This document shows positions 53,900-64,000 of a stretch of DNA of 64,000 nt, in pieces. Every line of letters begins with the position of its first letter. The first letter of the stretch is position 1. The stretch covers positions 372,001 through 436,000 of the forward strand of contig NZ_JAJVHF010000001.1 of NCBI RefSeq assembly GCF_022171985.1. Direction: 5' to 3'. A model generated the notes under the pieces. That model was not told the origin of the DNA, did not search any database, and saw only the letters and a program-made list of their open reading frames with translations. Source of the DNA: Huaxiibacter chinensis. GTDB lineage: Bacteria > Pseudomonadota > Gammaproteobacteria > Enterobacterales > Enterobacteriaceae. A program made the translations under genes and the position numbers.

Positions 53900-54067
53900 T
53901 CACGCAAGTAGTACCCTATCCCCAATGGCTTCTCGCCAGCCTCCTAACCAGTATGATCTTTGGTTCAACGTCTGGTAAGGACACATTTCTTTTGAGCGTC
54001 CGGCGATGCCAGCCTGGTATCCACGTTGGTGCGCCCGTTCCAGGCGATCTCGTTTCTGTCTCTTCAT
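53900..54067 (-). CDS. rmf: Ribosome modulation factor Rmf
   Basis: This 55-residue basic protein was translated directly from the minus strand. It starts MKRQKRDRLERAHQRGYQAG and contains SKEMCPYQTLNQRS and WLGGWREA, as in E. coli Rmf. It pairs 70S ribosomes into inactive 100S dimers in stationary phase. The C-terminal few residues (IGDRVLLA) differ slightly from E. coli. It is convergent with fabA and upstream of nothing on its own strand, as in E. coli. Confidence 0.96.
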   Translation of the reverse strand: MKRQKRDRLERAHQRGYQAGIAGRSKEMCPYQTLNQRSYWLGGWREAIGDRVLLA

Positions 54068-54265
54068 GCCTCGTTTCCCTCATTCTTTGGTCTGGTGGAA
54101 AGAAAACAGTGGTTGCAAAACATGCAAGCACAGTTAACGAATAACCTGAATCAATCGCATCGTCAATGCGCAAAATTCACGCCAATGTCATATTTGTGAG
54201 CTAGCCAGAATATCATTTGTACAAAGAATGTGAGCTGGCACAGGTATCAAACTGATCTGCATGAC

Positions 54266-54302
54266 AAAAAAAAACCGCACCCAGCGAAACGCTGGATGCG
54301 GT
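54266..54302 (-). terminator. Terminator of the pqi operon
   Basis: On the minus strand a 13-bp stem with one mismatch (ACCGCATCCAGCG / CGCTGGGTGCGGT) and a three-base loop is followed by eight T residues. Confidence 0.88.
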
Positions 54303-54321
54303 CTGCGGTGATGAATTTTAC

Positions 54322-54888
54322 TTATGGCATACGTGAAATTTCTTTCGCTATGCTGGCTGCTTCCTGCGCCCAGCCCTGTGCCAGCATTTTGACCATCTCG
54401 TCATACCCGTCCTGCTGCTGTTTAAGCTCAAGATGGAACGGGCGCTTAATCAGCTGTCCCTGATGATTTAAAAGCCATTCGCCACTGATCACTACCCTGC
54501 CATCATAACGTCCGTGAAAGCCCGTAACGTTGACGTTCAGGGTGTCCTGATCGCTGCCTAACGGTTGCGAAGCAACAACCCACCCGGGAAGCTGGCTGCT
54601 GAGATTCGCCACCAGCGAATTACGCAACTGCTGATCCAGCGGGCTGGCCCAGAGATTGTTATTCGCGATCACATATTGCACGTCGCTGGTCTGGTAAACC
54701 ACGCCGTTTCCGGCCAGAGAATCGGGCACCGAAACCTGCTCAACCCATAACAGCCGATTTCCGTGCGCGGCCGTGGTTTGTCCACCCGTCTGGGCGGACA
54801 TCGGCAGCTGGTAGTAATTTTTAGTGTCGCTTCCTGAGCTGCAGGCTGTTAACACCACTGCTCCAACGATTAATAGCCACTGTTTCAT
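54322..54888 (-). CDS. pqiC: Outer membrane lipoprotein PqiC (YmbA)
   Basis: This 188-residue protein has a lipobox LTAC with acceptor Cys at residue 16 and an ABC-type auxiliary lipoprotein domain (DUF330). PqiC sits in the outer membrane and interacts with the PqiB tube that spans the periplasm for lipid transport. Its ATG overlaps the pqiB TAA by one base, so the genes are translationally coupled. Confidence 0.94.
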   Translation of the reverse strand: MKQWLLIVGAVVLTACSSGSDTKNYYQLPMSAQTGGQTTAAHGNRLLWVEQVSVPDSLAGNGVVYQTSDVQYVIANNNLWASPLDQQLRNSLVANLSSQLPGWVVASQPLGSDQDTLNVNVTGFHGRYDGRVVISGEWLLNHQGQLIKRPFHLELKQQQDGYDEMVKMLAQGWAQEAASIAKEISRMP

Positions 54889-56525
54889 TATTTTGCCCTC
54901 TTCGGCTCAGGATCTTTTTTGTCCTTCGCTTCAAATACCAGCGCGTTGCTCTTCTCATTCAGCGTTTTCAGGACCGGCTGCAGTTCACGCAAGACCTGAT
55001 CCAGGCGCTGCATATCGGCCACCATCTTGTTGTAAGCCGCTGAGCCAGGCTGGAAGCCCTGCATACTCCGGTTCAGTTCACGCAGGGTTTTCTGCATATC
55101 CTGCGGCAGCTGCTGCATAGACTGGTTAGCCGTGATCTTATTGATATTATCCAGCGTGGTTTGCAGACGGCGCATGGTTGCCTGGCTTTCGCTAAGCGAA
55201 TGGGTTGCCTGTTCAAGCATCGGATTCAACGGCAGATTGTTGATCTTATCCAGCGTATCCATCAGGCGCTGCTGGATTTGTGCCAGTCCGCTGCTCATGG
55301 TCGGGATAATTTTAAAACCACCGTACTCACGGATGCCCGTTATCGGAGGTGCTTTCGGATAGAAGTCCATATCCACATAAAGCGCGCCCGTGACCAGGTT
55401 ACCGGTCTTAAGCGATCCGCGCAGGCCTCGTTTCATCAGTTCATTGATGTGCGTACCAATATCCTCATTCACCCCAATCTGATTGATTAACCGCTCAGGT
55501 TCAATGCGAATAAGCACCGGAATACGATAATCATCATCCAGCATCTGCTTCATACCCGGGACATAGAATGGCACCTGGCCCACGGTTCCCAGACGTATTC
55601 CACGGAACTCCACCGGCGCGCCAGGTTGCAGGCCGCGTACGGAATCCTTGAAGAACATCAGGTAATCGATATGGTCGGTATAGAGCGCATCCTGAATGCT
55701 CCTCTGATCGTCAAACAGGCGGAATGGCGTTTTCTCCGCCACCGGCTGACCAAGATCGACCCCTTCCGGCACATCAAAACTGACCCCACCGCCAAACAGC
55801 GTGGTCAATGAGCCCATTTCTACGCGCATCCCTGCTGAGGTCAGATCCACGGCAATTCCGCTGTCTTTCCAGAAACGGACGTTGCTGGTGACCAGACGAT
55901 CGTTGGGCGCGTTAATAAACAGTTGATAGCTAATGGTGCGTTTCTGCGCATCGAAAGTGCTGGTTTCAACTGACCCAACACGGTAGCCACGGAACAGAAC
56001 GGGATCGCCTGGACTCAGCTGCCCTGCTTTCTTACTTTCAAGGATCACGCGGATCCCCTTCGCATCAGGCGGGGCTAAAGGCGGGGCATCAAGCAGTTGA
56101 TACTGACCGGGCTGGCTACCTTTTGTCCCGGGCTGCAGTTCAATATAGGCACCCGAAAGCAGCGTTCCTAATCCGCTGATCCCCTCGCGTCCTACCTGCG
56201 GTTTCACCACCCAGAACACGGAGTCGTTATGCAGCAGTTTTTCCATGCCCGCATTTAGCCGCGCTTTGATTTCAACGTGCGTCAGGTCGTCCGTCAGGGT
56301 GGCACTTTCCACCACGCCTACATCCACGCTGCGGCTTTTGATGGTGGTTTTCCCCCCTTCGATGCCTTCTGCGTTAGTGGTGATAAGCGTCACTTCGGGT
56401 CCCTGATGACTGTAATGATAAAACAGGATCCATGCGCCAATCAGAGCGGTCACGATGGGGAAAATCCACACCGGCGACCAGTTTCTGACCTTTTGCACTT
56501 TCGCCTCTCCACTCTTATTTTCCAT
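54888..56525 (-). CDS. pqiB: Intermembrane transport protein PqiB (three MCE domains)
   Basis: This 545-residue inner membrane-anchored protein has one N-terminal membrane segment (about 17-38), three MCE domains (about 45-135, 160-220 and 285-390) and a long C-terminal coiled coil. In E. coli it forms a hexameric syringe-like tube for lipid movement across the periplasm. The start at 56523-56525 gives the conserved N-terminus MENKSGEAKVQKVRNWSPVW. It follows pqiA by four bases. Confidence 0.96.
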   Translation of the reverse strand: MENKSGEAKVQKVRNWSPVWIFPIVTALIGAWILFYHYSHQGPEVTLITTNAEGIEGGKTTIKSRSVDVGVVESATLTDDLTHVEIKARLNAGMEKLLHNDSVFWVVKPQVGREGISGLGTLLSGAYIELQPGTKGSQPGQYQLLDAPPLAPPDAKGIRVILESKKAGQLSPGDPVLFRGYRVGSVETSTFDAQKRTISYQLFINAPNDRLVTSNVRFWKDSGIAVDLTSAGMRVEMGSLTTLFGGGVSFDVPEGVDLGQPVAEKTPFRLFDDQRSIQDALYTDHIDYLMFFKDSVRGLQPGAPVEFRGIRLGTVGQVPFYVPGMKQMLDDDYRIPVLIRIEPERLINQIGVNEDIGTHINELMKRGLRGSLKTGNLVTGALYVDMDFYPKAPPITGIREYGGFKIIPTMSSGLAQIQQRLMDTLDKINNLPLNPMLEQATHSLSESQATMRRLQTTLDNINKITANQSMQQLPQDMQKTLRELNRSMQGFQPGSAAYNKMVADMQRLDQVLRELQPVLKTLNEKSNALVFEAKDKKDPEPKRAK

Positions 56526-56529
56526 GCTC

Positions 56530-57783
56530 TTACTCTTCCTCATGGCCTGGCACTGGCTCCCGATCCCACGATAAGCGTGGGTCGAAAGTCAGTGCCGCAA
56601 ACATCGTCATAATAACGACCAACGCAAACATCAGCGCACCCAAAGCGGGATAAATATTCATCAGTCCTCCGATGCGCACCAGCGCAGAGAGAACGGCAAT
56701 GACAAAGACGTCAATCATTGACCAGCGTCCAACAAATTCGACGACTTCATAAATCAGGTGCATGCGCTCACTGTCGCGTTTACCGTGGCCTTTTGCATCC
56801 CAGCACAGCCAGGCAATCGCGATCATTTTAAGCGTCGGCACCATAATACTGGCGATAAAAATCACCCCTGCCACCGGATAGGATCCTTCTCCCCACAGCA
56901 AAACGACGCCCGCGAGGATCGTGGAGGGCATCTTATCGCCCAGCAGGTCGGTTATCATAATGGGTAAGATATTTGCGGGCAGGTAAAGCATGATGGACGT
57001 TACCAGCAGGGCCATTGTCCACTGCAGGCTATTTTTACGCCGTACGTGGCCTTTCGTGCCGCAACGCGGACAGATTTCCTGGTCGGCAGGTAAAACGGCC
57101 GTACAGCATGAACAGGAACGCAGCCCTTGTCGTATCCCCGGCACGCCCACTTTCACCGTCCTGGGCAATAATGGGGCAGGCGCAATATCATCCCACGCCC
57201 AACGCCTGTCGACGCACTGGAAGGCCCGCAGCTGGAGAACACAATAGAGGCACCAGGGCACAAAACTGCTGCCAATACCGACGTCGCCGTAGGCCATCAG
57301 CTTGACAAAACTGACCAGAATGCCGGCAAGAAAAATTTCTGCCATTCCCCAGCTCTTTAGCTGGAACAGAACTCTGGCAAGTTTGATTTTGAGCGTCACG
57401 GGCATCCGGACGCGGTTAACCAGCAGCAGAATAACGACCAGACAAAAGGCGGGTACAATCTGCACAAACAGAAGGAAGAAGGTTCCGAGGCTGGCGTAAT
57501 CCTCTGAGAACATGACGCCAGGTATTTCAAGCAGGTCTACCTGGCTTGTGATCCCTCCCACTTTCATATAGATGAAAGGGAAGAGATTCGATAAGAGCAG
57601 CATAAACAGCGCTGCAACCGCATAAGCAGTGGGACGCTGCCTTGGCGCGTCCCACTCTGTTGTCAGCGTTGCCCCACAGCGCGGGCATGCCGCCTTATGT
57701 CCGCGATCAAGCTCTGGCAGCGCCACGAGCATGTCGCATTGTGAACATAATATATGCCGGTCGGCATGGTGCTGATCACACAT
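56530..57783 (-). CDS. pqiA: Inner membrane protein PqiA
   Basis: This 417-residue protein has two copies of a PqiA domain, each preceded by a zinc-ribbon-like Cys pattern: CSQC...CPRC near residues 14-38 and CSCC...CPRC near 225-243. There are about eight membrane segments. It is the membrane partner of the PqiB/PqiC lipid transport system. In E. coli the operon is induced by paraquat through SoxRS. The ORF begins 14 bases downstream of the uup stop. Confidence 0.95.
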   Translation of the reverse strand: MCDQHHADRHILCSQCDMLVALPELDRGHKAACPRCGATLTTEWDAPRQRPTAYAVAALFMLLLSNLFPFIYMKVGGITSQVDLLEIPGVMFSEDYASLGTFFLLFVQIVPAFCLVVILLLVNRVRMPVTLKIKLARVLFQLKSWGMAEIFLAGILVSFVKLMAYGDVGIGSSFVPWCLYCVLQLRAFQCVDRRWAWDDIAPAPLLPRTVKVGVPGIRQGLRSCSCCTAVLPADQEICPRCGTKGHVRRKNSLQWTMALLVTSIMLYLPANILPIMITDLLGDKMPSTILAGVVLLWGEGSYPVAGVIFIASIMVPTLKMIAIAWLCWDAKGHGKRDSERMHLIYEVVEFVGRWSMIDVFVIAVLSALVRIGGLMNIYPALGALMFALVVIMTMFAALTFDPRLSWDREPVPGHEEE

Positions 57784-57796
57784 TAGATGTCCCTGG

Positions 57797-59704
57797 TTAT
57801 GCGCCGTTTTTCAGAGCCTCAAGATACTCCCAGCGCTCGAAAGCCTCTTCCAGCGCTTTTTCAGCCTGAGCGAGGTCAGCCAGGATTTTCTGAGTATAGT
57901 CGTGCGGCTGGCTAAAGAATGAAGCATCTGCAACCTGCGCCTGCAACGATTCAAGGCTGGCTTCGAGCGTTTCAAGACGCTTTGGCAACTCATCCAGTTC
58001 TCGTTGCAGATTATAGCTCATCTTAACGGTTTGTTTTTTCGCCGTTTCCACTTTTGGCGCCGCCGTTTCCGGCGCGTTTTTAGCTTTTGTCTGCTTTACC
58101 GCCTGTGACTGGGATTGCTGACCCCGCGCGTCGTGGTATCCGCCGACGTAACGGCCAATACGCCCCTCGCCTTCGAAGATCCAGCACTCGGTCACGGTGT
58201 TATCCACAAACTGACGGTCGTGGCTCACCAGCATAACGGTGCCCTGATAACCATCGATCAGCTCTTCCAGCAGTTCCAGGGTTTCGACATCCAGATCGTT
58301 TGTCGGTTCATCAAGAATCAACAGGTTACTTGGTTTCAGGAACAAACGCGCCAGAAGAAGTCGGTTACGTTCCCCACCGGAAAGCGCACGAACAGGCGTC
58401 ATGGCGCGTTTAGGATGGAACAGGAAGTCCTGCAGATAGCCAAGCACGTGACGAGGCTTACCGTTCACCATCACTTCTTGCTTGCCTTCGGCCAGGTTGT
58501 CCATCACCGTTCTGTCCGGATCGAGTTCGGCGCGATGCTGATCGAAGTAGGCCACTTCGAGTTTGGTACCGCAGTGAACGCGACCGCTATCCGCCTGCAG
58601 CTGGCCCAGCATCAATTTCAGCAGGGTCGTTTTACCACAGCCGTTCGGGCCGATCAGGGCGATTTTATCGCCGCGCTGCACCTGTGCAGAGAAATCGCTC
58701 ACCAGCACTTTGCCATCGACCTGGTAGTTGACGTTTTCCATTTCGAAGACAATCTTGCCGGAACGGGCCGCTTCTTCGACCTGCATTTTTGCAGTGCCCA
58801 TGACTTCGCGGCGCTGGCTACGTTCATTTCGCATGGCTTTAAGCGCACGCACACGGCCTTCGTTACGTGTACGACGCGCCTTGATGCCCTGACGGATCCA
58901 CACTTCTTCCTGTGCCAGCTTGCGATCGAATTCTGCGTTTTGCAGTTCCTGCACGCGCAGGTTCTCTTCTTTCTCAAGCAGGTAGGTGTCGTAATCCCCT
59001 GGATAGGTCACCAGCTTGCCGCGATCGAGATCGACGATGCGGGTGGCCATGTTGCGGATGAACGAACGGTCGTGCGAGATGAAAATAATGGTCCCGTTGA
59101 ACGTTTTAAGGAACCCTTCCAGCCAGTCAATCGCTTCGATATCCAGGTGGTTCGTCGGTTCGTCTAACAGCAGTACCTTAGGCCCGCTCACCAGCGCGCG
59201 ACCCAGCGCCGCTTTACGTAACCAGCCGCCAGAAAGCGACGCCAGTTCGGTATCGGCTTCCAGGCCCAGCTGCTCCAGCACTTCGTTAATACGGCTTTCC
59301 AGCTGCCACAGCCCGTGGTGATCGAGCAGGTCCTGAAGACGCGCCATCTCATTGAAGTTTTTCTCGCTGGGATCGGTCATCACCAGGTGCGAAATATCGT
59401 GATAGGCTTTCAGGTATTCGGCCTGCTCGGAGATCCCTTCCGCGACAAAATCGTAAACAGTGCCCGCCACGTTACGCGGGGGATCCTGCTGCAGACGTGA
59501 AACAACCAAATCCTGTTCATAGACGATACGTCCGTCATCCAGTCCTTGTTCACGGTTCAGGATCTTCATGAGGGTGGATTTACCGGCGCCATTACGGCCA
59601 ACCAGACACACCCGCTCGTTATCTTCGATATGCAGTTCGGTATCGTCTAAAAGTGGCGCATCGCTGAAGGACAGCCAGGCACCGTGCATGCTAATTAATG
59701 ACAT
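57797..59704 (-). CDS. uup: ABC-F ATPase Uup
   Basis: This 635-residue protein has two ABC domains without membrane segments. The first Walker A is GRNGAGKS near 36-43 and the second is GPNGCGKT near 352-359, each with a signature (LSGGWLRK and LSGGERNR) and Walker B LLLDEPTNHLD / LILDEPTNDLD. The C-terminal coiled coil (about 560-635) is the DNA-binding part known in E. coli. Uup acts on ribosomes and lowers precise transposon excision. It lies 12 bases after rlmL and is followed by pqiA. Confidence 0.97.
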   Translation of the reverse strand: MSLISMHGAWLSFSDAPLLDDTELHIEDNERVCLVGRNGAGKSTLMKILNREQGLDDGRIVYEQDLVVSRLQQDPPRNVAGTVYDFVAEGISEQAEYLKAYHDISHLVMTDPSEKNFNEMARLQDLLDHHGLWQLESRINEVLEQLGLEADTELASLSGGWLRKAALGRALVSGPKVLLLDEPTNHLDIEAIDWLEGFLKTFNGTIIFISHDRSFIRNMATRIVDLDRGKLVTYPGDYDTYLLEKEENLRVQELQNAEFDRKLAQEEVWIRQGIKARRTRNEGRVRALKAMRNERSQRREVMGTAKMQVEEAARSGKIVFEMENVNYQVDGKVLVSDFSAQVQRGDKIALIGPNGCGKTTLLKLMLGQLQADSGRVHCGTKLEVAYFDQHRAELDPDRTVMDNLAEGKQEVMVNGKPRHVLGYLQDFLFHPKRAMTPVRALSGGERNRLLLARLFLKPSNLLILDEPTNDLDVETLELLEELIDGYQGTVMLVSHDRQFVDNTVTECWIFEGEGRIGRYVGGYHDARGQQSQSQAVKQTKAKNAPETAAPKVETAKKQTVKMSYNLQRELDELPKRLETLEASLESLQAQVADASFFSQPHDYTQKILADLAQAEKALEEAFERWEYLEALKNGA

Positions 59705-59716
59705 TTATAATTCCTT

Positions 59717-61825
59717 TCAGGCGGCGGTGATTAACCAGCAGTTATGGATTTGACGGTTGCGGGCGAAGTCCTGGGACAAGGTTTTTTGACTGATTTCTTG
59801 TGCTTTGAGTCCCAGCGCTGCCAGCCCGTCATTATCCATGCGGAAGCCGCGTTTATTGTTTGAGAACATAATCGTGCCGCCTTTACGCAGCAGACGTTTC
59901 AGATCGGTCATCAGGCGCAGGTGATCGCGTTGAACATCAAAGCTATCTTCCATACGCTTGGAGTTAGAGAAAGTCGGCGGATCGATGAAGATGAGGTCGA
60001 ACTGCTCATCCGTATCGCGTAACCAGCCCAGCACATCCGCCTGCAACAGGCGATGCTGACGCCCCGTCAGGCCGTTCAGACGCAGGTTACGTTCAGCCCA
60101 CTCCAGATAGGTACGTGACATATCCACCGTTGTGGTGCTGCGTGCGCCGCCAAGTCCGGCATGCACGCTCGCGCTACCGGTGTAGGCGAAGAGGTTGAGG
60201 AAATCTTTCCCCTGGCTCATCTGGCCCAGCATACGACGCGCGATACGGTGATCGAGGAAAAGACCGGTATCCAGATAATCCGTCAGGTTGACCCAGAGTC
60301 GGGCATTGTATTCGCCCACTTCAATAAAGTCGCCCTTCTCACCCATTTTCTGATACTGATTTTTGCCTTTCTGACGTTCACGGGTTTTCAGCACCAGTTT
60401 GTTCGGCGAGATGCCCAGAACGTGAATGGTGGCGGCAATGACGTCCAGCATACGCTGACGCGCCTTGTGCGCATCTACCGTCTTCGGCGGAGCATACTCC
60501 TGAACCACCACCCAGTCGGCATAACGGTCAACCGCCACGTTATAGTCCGGCAGGTCGGCGTCGTACAGACGATAGCATTCGATGCCTTCCTGCTTCGCCC
60601 ATTTTTCATATTTCTTCAGGTTCTTACGCAGACGGTTTGCGTAATCTTCGGCGATGGTCGCAGGCTTGCTCTCACCCTCTTTTTCGGTCAGGTGATAGTT
60701 TTTTTGTACGCAATCCAGCGGGCCGTTTTTCGCCTTAAACTGACGTTCAGCACGCAGCTGCAGGCAGCTCAGCAGCTCTGGTGAGGCGCTGAACAGCGAC
60801 AGGTTCCAGCCGCCAAACTGATCTTTCATGGCGCGACCCAGCAGGCTATGCAGCGCAATCAGCGCCGGTTCGCTGTCCAGCCGCTCGCCGTATGGCGGGT
60901 TGCTGATCACCGTGCCGTACGGCCCTTTTGGCAGCGGATTGGTTAACTGCGCCACGTCTTTCACGTCAAACGTGATCAAATCCGCGATACCCGCACGACG
61001 GGCGTTACTGCGTGCGCGCTCAATGACGCGCGCATCATTATCTGAGCCATAGAAATGGGAACCATAATCCGCCAGGCCCTTACGCGCACGAACCTGCGCT
61101 TCGGCTTTCACCTCTTTCCACAGCGCGTCATCATGCTGTGCCCAGCCGCTAAAACCCCAGTGACCACGGTGCAAGCCAGGTGCACGATCGGTAGCGAGCA
61201 TGGCCGCTTCAATCAACAAGGTACCGGATCCGCACATCGGATCGATCAGTGGCGTACCTGACTGCCAGCCGGAACGCATCACGATCGCAGCGGCCAGGTT
61301 TTCTTTAATGGGGGCCAGACCCGCGCAATCGCGATAGCCGCGCTGATGCAAGCCTTCACCGCATAAGTCCAGGGAAATATGGGCGGTCTCTTTATTCAGC
61401 CATACGTTGATCCGCAGGTCAGGGGCTTCACGATCCACATTGGGACGTTCAAGATTCTTACGCGTGAAGCTGTCAACAATGGCATCTTTTACCTTCAACG
61501 CGCCGTACTGGCTGTTGCGGATTTCGTCATTCAGCCCGCTGAAATGCACGGCAAAGGTCGCACCCGGTGCGAAGATCTCTGTCCAGTCGATTGCCTGCAC
61601 GCCAAGATACAGGTCTAGATCGCTGTAGACTTTACATGCGCCTAGCGGCAGCATGATGCGTGAGGCCAGACGACTCCACATCAGGCTCTGGTAAATAAGC
61701 CGCGTGTCGCCCTCAAAATGGACACCACCCTGAACCACCTGACACTCAAGCGCGCCCAGGCCTTCCAGTTCAGTTTTTAACAGCTCTTCCAGCCCACGGG
61801 CCGTACTGGCAAACAGAGAATTCAT
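59717..61825 (-). CDS. rlmL: 23S rRNA methyltransferase RlmL/RlmK (m2G2445 and m7G2069)
   Basis: This 702-residue fusion enzyme makes two modifications of 23S rRNA. The N-terminal half has a THUMP domain (about 45-155) and the RlmL methyltransferase domain with SNPPYGERL. The C-terminal half is the RlmK domain with [13 protein letters not shown] and [10 protein letters not shown]. The ATG at 61823-61825 gives the E. coli length; the open frame 43 codons further overlaps the divergent ycbX start. It is upstream of uup. Confidence 0.96.
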   Translation of the reverse strand: MNSLFASTARGLEELLKTELEGLGALECQVVQGGVHFEGDTRLIYQSLMWSRLASRIMLPLGACKVYSDLDLYLGVQAIDWTEIFAPGATFAVHFSGLNDEIRNSQYGALKVKDAIVDSFTRKNLERPNVDREAPDLRINVWLNKETAHISLDLCGEGLHQRGYRDCAGLAPIKENLAAAIVMRSGWQSGTPLIDPMCGSGTLLIEAAMLATDRAPGLHRGHWGFSGWAQHDDALWKEVKAEAQVRARKGLADYGSHFYGSDNDARVIERARSNARRAGIADLITFDVKDVAQLTNPLPKGPYGTVISNPPYGERLDSEPALIALHSLLGRAMKDQFGGWNLSLFSASPELLSCLQLRAERQFKAKNGPLDCVQKNYHLTEKEGESKPATIAEDYANRLRKNLKKYEKWAKQEGIECYRLYDADLPDYNVAVDRYADWVVVQEYAPPKTVDAHKARQRMLDVIAATIHVLGISPNKLVLKTRERQKGKNQYQKMGEKGDFIEVGEYNARLWVNLTDYLDTGLFLDHRIARRMLGQMSQGKDFLNLFAYTGSASVHAGLGGARSTTTVDMSRTYLEWAERNLRLNGLTGRQHRLLQADVLGWLRDTDEQFDLIFIDPPTFSNSKRMEDSFDVQRDHLRLMTDLKRLLRKGGTIMFSNNKRGFRMDNDGLAALGLKAQEISQKTLSQDFARNRQIHNCWLITAA

Positions 61826-61928
61826 ATCGTCACTTATTACTCTTAGAAAATTGCTGCGCATTATAGCTAATATGACGTGTATGTCATAAAGTTGAAGGCT
61901 TATTTTCAAAGGTTCGAGGGCAGGAACA

Positions 61929-63056
61929 GTGGCGACGTTATCAAGGCTTTTCATTCATCCGGTTAAATCAATGCGTGGCATTGGCCTGACCCACGCGCTT
62001 GCGGACGTCAGCGGCTTTGCCTTTGATCGCATTTTCATGGTGACAGAACCGGACGGAACCTTCATTACGGCGCGTCAGTTTCCGCAAATGGTCCGCTTCA
62101 CGCCAGCCCCGTTACACGACGGTTTACACCTGACCGCACCCGATAATTCCAGCGCGGTGGTGCGCTTCAGTGATTTTTCAGCGGTGGATGCGCCAACGGA
62201 AGTCTGGGGCAATCATTTCACTGCACGCGTGGCGCCGGATGAAGTGAACCGCTGGCTGAGCGGATTCTTCTCTCGCGAGGTGCAGCTGCGCTGGGTCGGA
62301 CCCGAACTGACACGTCGCGTTAAGCGCTATGAGGCCGTGCCTCTCTCTTTCGCCGACGGTTTTCCGTTCCTGCTGACGACAGAGGCGTCATTGCGCGATC
62401 TGCAAAACCGCTGTAAGGCCAGCGTGCAAATGGAGCAGTTCAGACCGAACCTGGTGGTAGCCGGTACGCAGCCCTGGGAAGAGGACACCTGGAAAGTCAT
62501 TCGCATTGGCAGCGTGATTTTTGATGTGGTCAAGCCGTGCAGCCGCTGTATTTTCACCACCATCAGCCCGGAAAAAGGGCAAAAACACCCGTCTGGCGAG
62601 CCGCTTAGCACACTGCAATCGTTCCGCACAGCCCAGGATAACGGCGACGTCGATTTTGGGCAGAACCTTATTCCACGCAGCAGCGGCGTCGTGCGTGTCG
62701 GTGATGAAGTCGAGGTTTTAAGCACCGGACCCGGCAGAGTCTATGGCGCCGGAGAAGAAGAGGCGCACGTGGACGTCGAGTCCGCCCCCGCCTCTGCCAT
62801 TGACATTGAATGGCAAGGCCAGACGCTTCGCGGCAATAATCAGCAGATTATACTTGAGCAACTGGAGCAAGCGGGCATTCGCGTGCCCTATTCCTGTCGG
62901 GCGGGCCTGTGCGGAAGTTGTCGCATTACGCTTGTAGAGGGTGAAGTCAGTGCGCTGAAAAAATCAGCCATTGGGGAAGATGGAACGATACTCAGCTGTA
63001 GCTGTGTGCCAAAAACGTCGTTACGACTGGCGCCTAAACCGCCTGTTCAAGGCTAA
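61929..63056 (+). CDS. ycbX: MOSC and ferredoxin domain protein YcbX
   Basis: This 375-residue protein has an N-terminal MOSC beta-barrel, a MOSC molybdenum cofactor sulfurase C-terminal domain ([10 protein letters not shown] at about 202-211) and a plant-type 2Fe-2S ferredoxin domain at the end ([10 protein letters not shown] and a later CSC). In E. coli YcbX detoxifies N-hydroxylated base analogues using molybdenum cofactor. The start codon is GTG at 61929, matching the conserved N-terminus [17 protein letters not shown]. Its 3' end overlaps zapC by 23 bases. Confidence 0.95.
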   Translation: MATLSRLFIHPVKSMRGIGLTHALADVSGFAFDRIFMVTEPDGTFITARQFPQMVRFTPAPLHDGLHLTAPDNSSAVVRFSDFSAVDAPTEVWGNHFTARVAPDEVNRWLSGFFSREVQLRWVGPELTRRVKRYEAVPLSFADGFPFLLTTEASLRDLQNRCKASVQMEQFRPNLVVAGTQPWEEDTWKVIRIGSVIFDVVKPCSRCIFTTISPEKGQKHPSGEPLSTLQSFRTAQDNGDVDFGQNLIPRSSGVVRVGDEVEVLSTGPGRVYGAGEEEAHVDVESAPASAIDIEWQGQTLRGNNQQIILEQLEQAGIRVPYSCRAGLCGSCRITLVEGEVSALKKSAIGEDGTILSCSCVPKTSLRLAPKPPVQG

Positions 63057-63576
63057 ACGCATCAACGCGCAGTTGAGGTTTCAGTCGATCGTTCATCACC
63101 TTGATGGCGTCCCCTAACTGCATGGCTCGCCCGGCAATCATCACGCCAGGTTGAGCCAGCAGGCACAACGCAGCATTTTCGCCCGGTTCCACCACCAGCA
63201 GACTCACCTCTTCGGCGGTATCGCTCAGGCTGACGCAGGCAGCATCACCCGTGGCGGGTACCCAGGGCTGGCCGTGGGCAAGAAAATGCCAGCTTTTAGG
63301 CATTTGCGGCTTGAGGAAGCGAATCGCCACCAGCGCATTCAGTACCAGCTCGGCACGTTGTTCTTTTGTCAGAGTGAGATCGCGGCATTTCTCCTCAAAA
63401 GAGAAATAGAGAGCAGCGTCATCCACACAAAAGCCTGAAGGAGCAAAAGCATCCGGGGTCAACATTCGGCGAGCAAAACGCGAACGAAACAACATACCAT
63501 TGGCTAAATCGAGCATCATTCGATCGTGCTCTTCGCAATAATACCAATGCCAGTTATCGTCAGGTTTAATTCGCAT
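63034..63576 (-). CDS. zapC: Cell division protein ZapC
   Basis: This 180-residue cytosolic protein matches E. coli ZapC (YcbW), which binds FtsZ and stabilises polymer bundles in the Z ring. It begins [20 protein letters not shown] and has the conserved [15 protein letters not shown]. It is convergent with ycbX, overlapping it by 23 bases, and lies downstream of pyrD on the same strand, as in E. coli. Confidence 0.95.
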   Translation of the reverse strand: MRIKPDDNWHWYYCEEHDRMMLDLANGMLFRSRFARRMLTPDAFAPSGFCVDDAALYFSFEEKCRDLTLTKEQRAELVLNALVAIRFLKPQMPKSWHFLAHGQPWVPATGDAACVSLSDTAEEVSLLVVEPGENAALCLLAQPGVMIAGRAMQLGDAIKVMNDRLKPQLRVDAFSLEQAV

Positions 63577-63742
63577 GTTCCTCTCCCATCACCTCAACAT
63601 CCTGTTCTAAAAATGTCCTGTTTACCGCTTCGTTTATAACACCATTAATAAAAGACCATAATGTTTAAATAAGCAACAGTGACGGAATATAAAACAACCA
63701 GGGCCGGAAATAAAGCCCTGGTTGTCTGAATGAGGAAAAAGA

Positions 63743-64000
63743 TTAGATATGATTAACGATTTCTTTAATCAGCGGTGGGCCTTTAAAAATAAAACCAGAA
63801 TAAATTTGGACCAACGAAGCGCCGGCTGCCATCTTCTCACGCGCAGCGATGACAGAATCAATGCCACCGACACCGATAATCGGCAAGCGTCCGTTTAATT
63901 CAGCGGATAAGGCACGGATAATTTCAGTGCTTTTTAATTGCACCGGGCGACCGCTTAATCCACCTGTTTCGTCACAATTTTTCATTCCCTGAACGAGAGA
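63743..64000 (-). CDS. pyrD: Dihydroorotate dehydrogenase PyrD (5' part outside window)
   Basis: The last 85 or so residues of class 2 PyrD are visible. The frame is open to the window edge and matches E. coli PyrD, with [12 protein letters not shown], the FMN-phosphate motif IIGVGGIDS and the end [20 protein letters not shown]. PyrD is bound to the inner membrane and oxidises dihydroorotate with quinone in pyrimidine synthesis. About 250 residues lie beyond the edge. Confidence 0.96.
   Translation of the reverse strand, partial: SLVQGMKNCDETGGLSGRPVQLKSTEIIRALSAELNGRLPIIGVGGIDSVIAAREKMAAGASLVQIYSGFIFKGPPLIKEIVNHI

Noticed and set aside
53916-54173. 85-codon minus-strand frame between fabA and pqiC
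   Set aside because: It is a frame-shifted reading of rmf, whose 55-residue protein is recognisable in another frame.

Overview
The window is a chromosomal segment of an enterobacterium. Gene order and protein sequences closely follow the Escherichia coli K-12 backbone from csgG back to pyrD, and several differences (puu cluster location, extra transporters, missing pga and rut genes) suggest a relative such as Enterobacter or a neighbouring genus. That genus call is inference from remembered sequences. No phage, integrase, transposase, rRNA or CRISPR array is visible.

Layout. 1-3602: 3' end of csgG (curli secretion pore), ycdZ, the ycdX-ycdY pair and ghrA. 3825-6834: two almost identical copies of a tRNA-Ser(GGA) unit bracket a LysR regulator divergent from a pirin and an isochorismatase-fold hydrolase. 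6951-12181: an unknown membrane protein, phoH, and the Fur-box-preceded efeUOB ferrous iron operon. 12432-20552: a NupC-type nucleoside transporter, a DUF3574 lipoprotein, divergent putP/putA with PutA operators, and a DUF1311 protein. 20549-22410: rutR coupled to an EamA exporter with no rut operon, then ymdF. 22803-25547: wrbA, yccJ, agp and a DedA-like protein. 25713-26948: an M-box (Mg2+) riboswitch-like leader followed by a short MgtE magnesium transporter. 26998-35958: the complete putrescine uptake and degradation cluster puuP, puuA / puuD, puuR, puuC, puuB, puuE. 36013-36321: two tandem tRNA-Ser(TGA) units.

36467-64000: an OppA/MppA-like binding protein and then the conserved block yccA, tusE, yccX, rlmI, hspQ, yccU, csgI (yccT), mgsA, helD, yccF, yccS, sxy, sulA, ompA, matP, lonH (ycbZ), fabA, rmf, pqiABC, uup, rlmL, ycbX, zapC and the 3' end of pyrD. 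Small genes of 55-57 codons (ymdF, rmf) were read directly from the sequence.

Functional themes are amine and amino acid catabolism (put, puu), metal supply (efe, mgtE), envelope maintenance (ompA, pqi, yccS), and translation or rRNA modification (rlmI, rlmL, tusE, rmf, four tRNA-Ser genes). The most unusual points are the duplicated tRNA-Ser units, the M-box before mgtE, the rutR-transporter pair without rut genes, a long open leader in frame with phoH, and a short ORF overlapping the puuP start.
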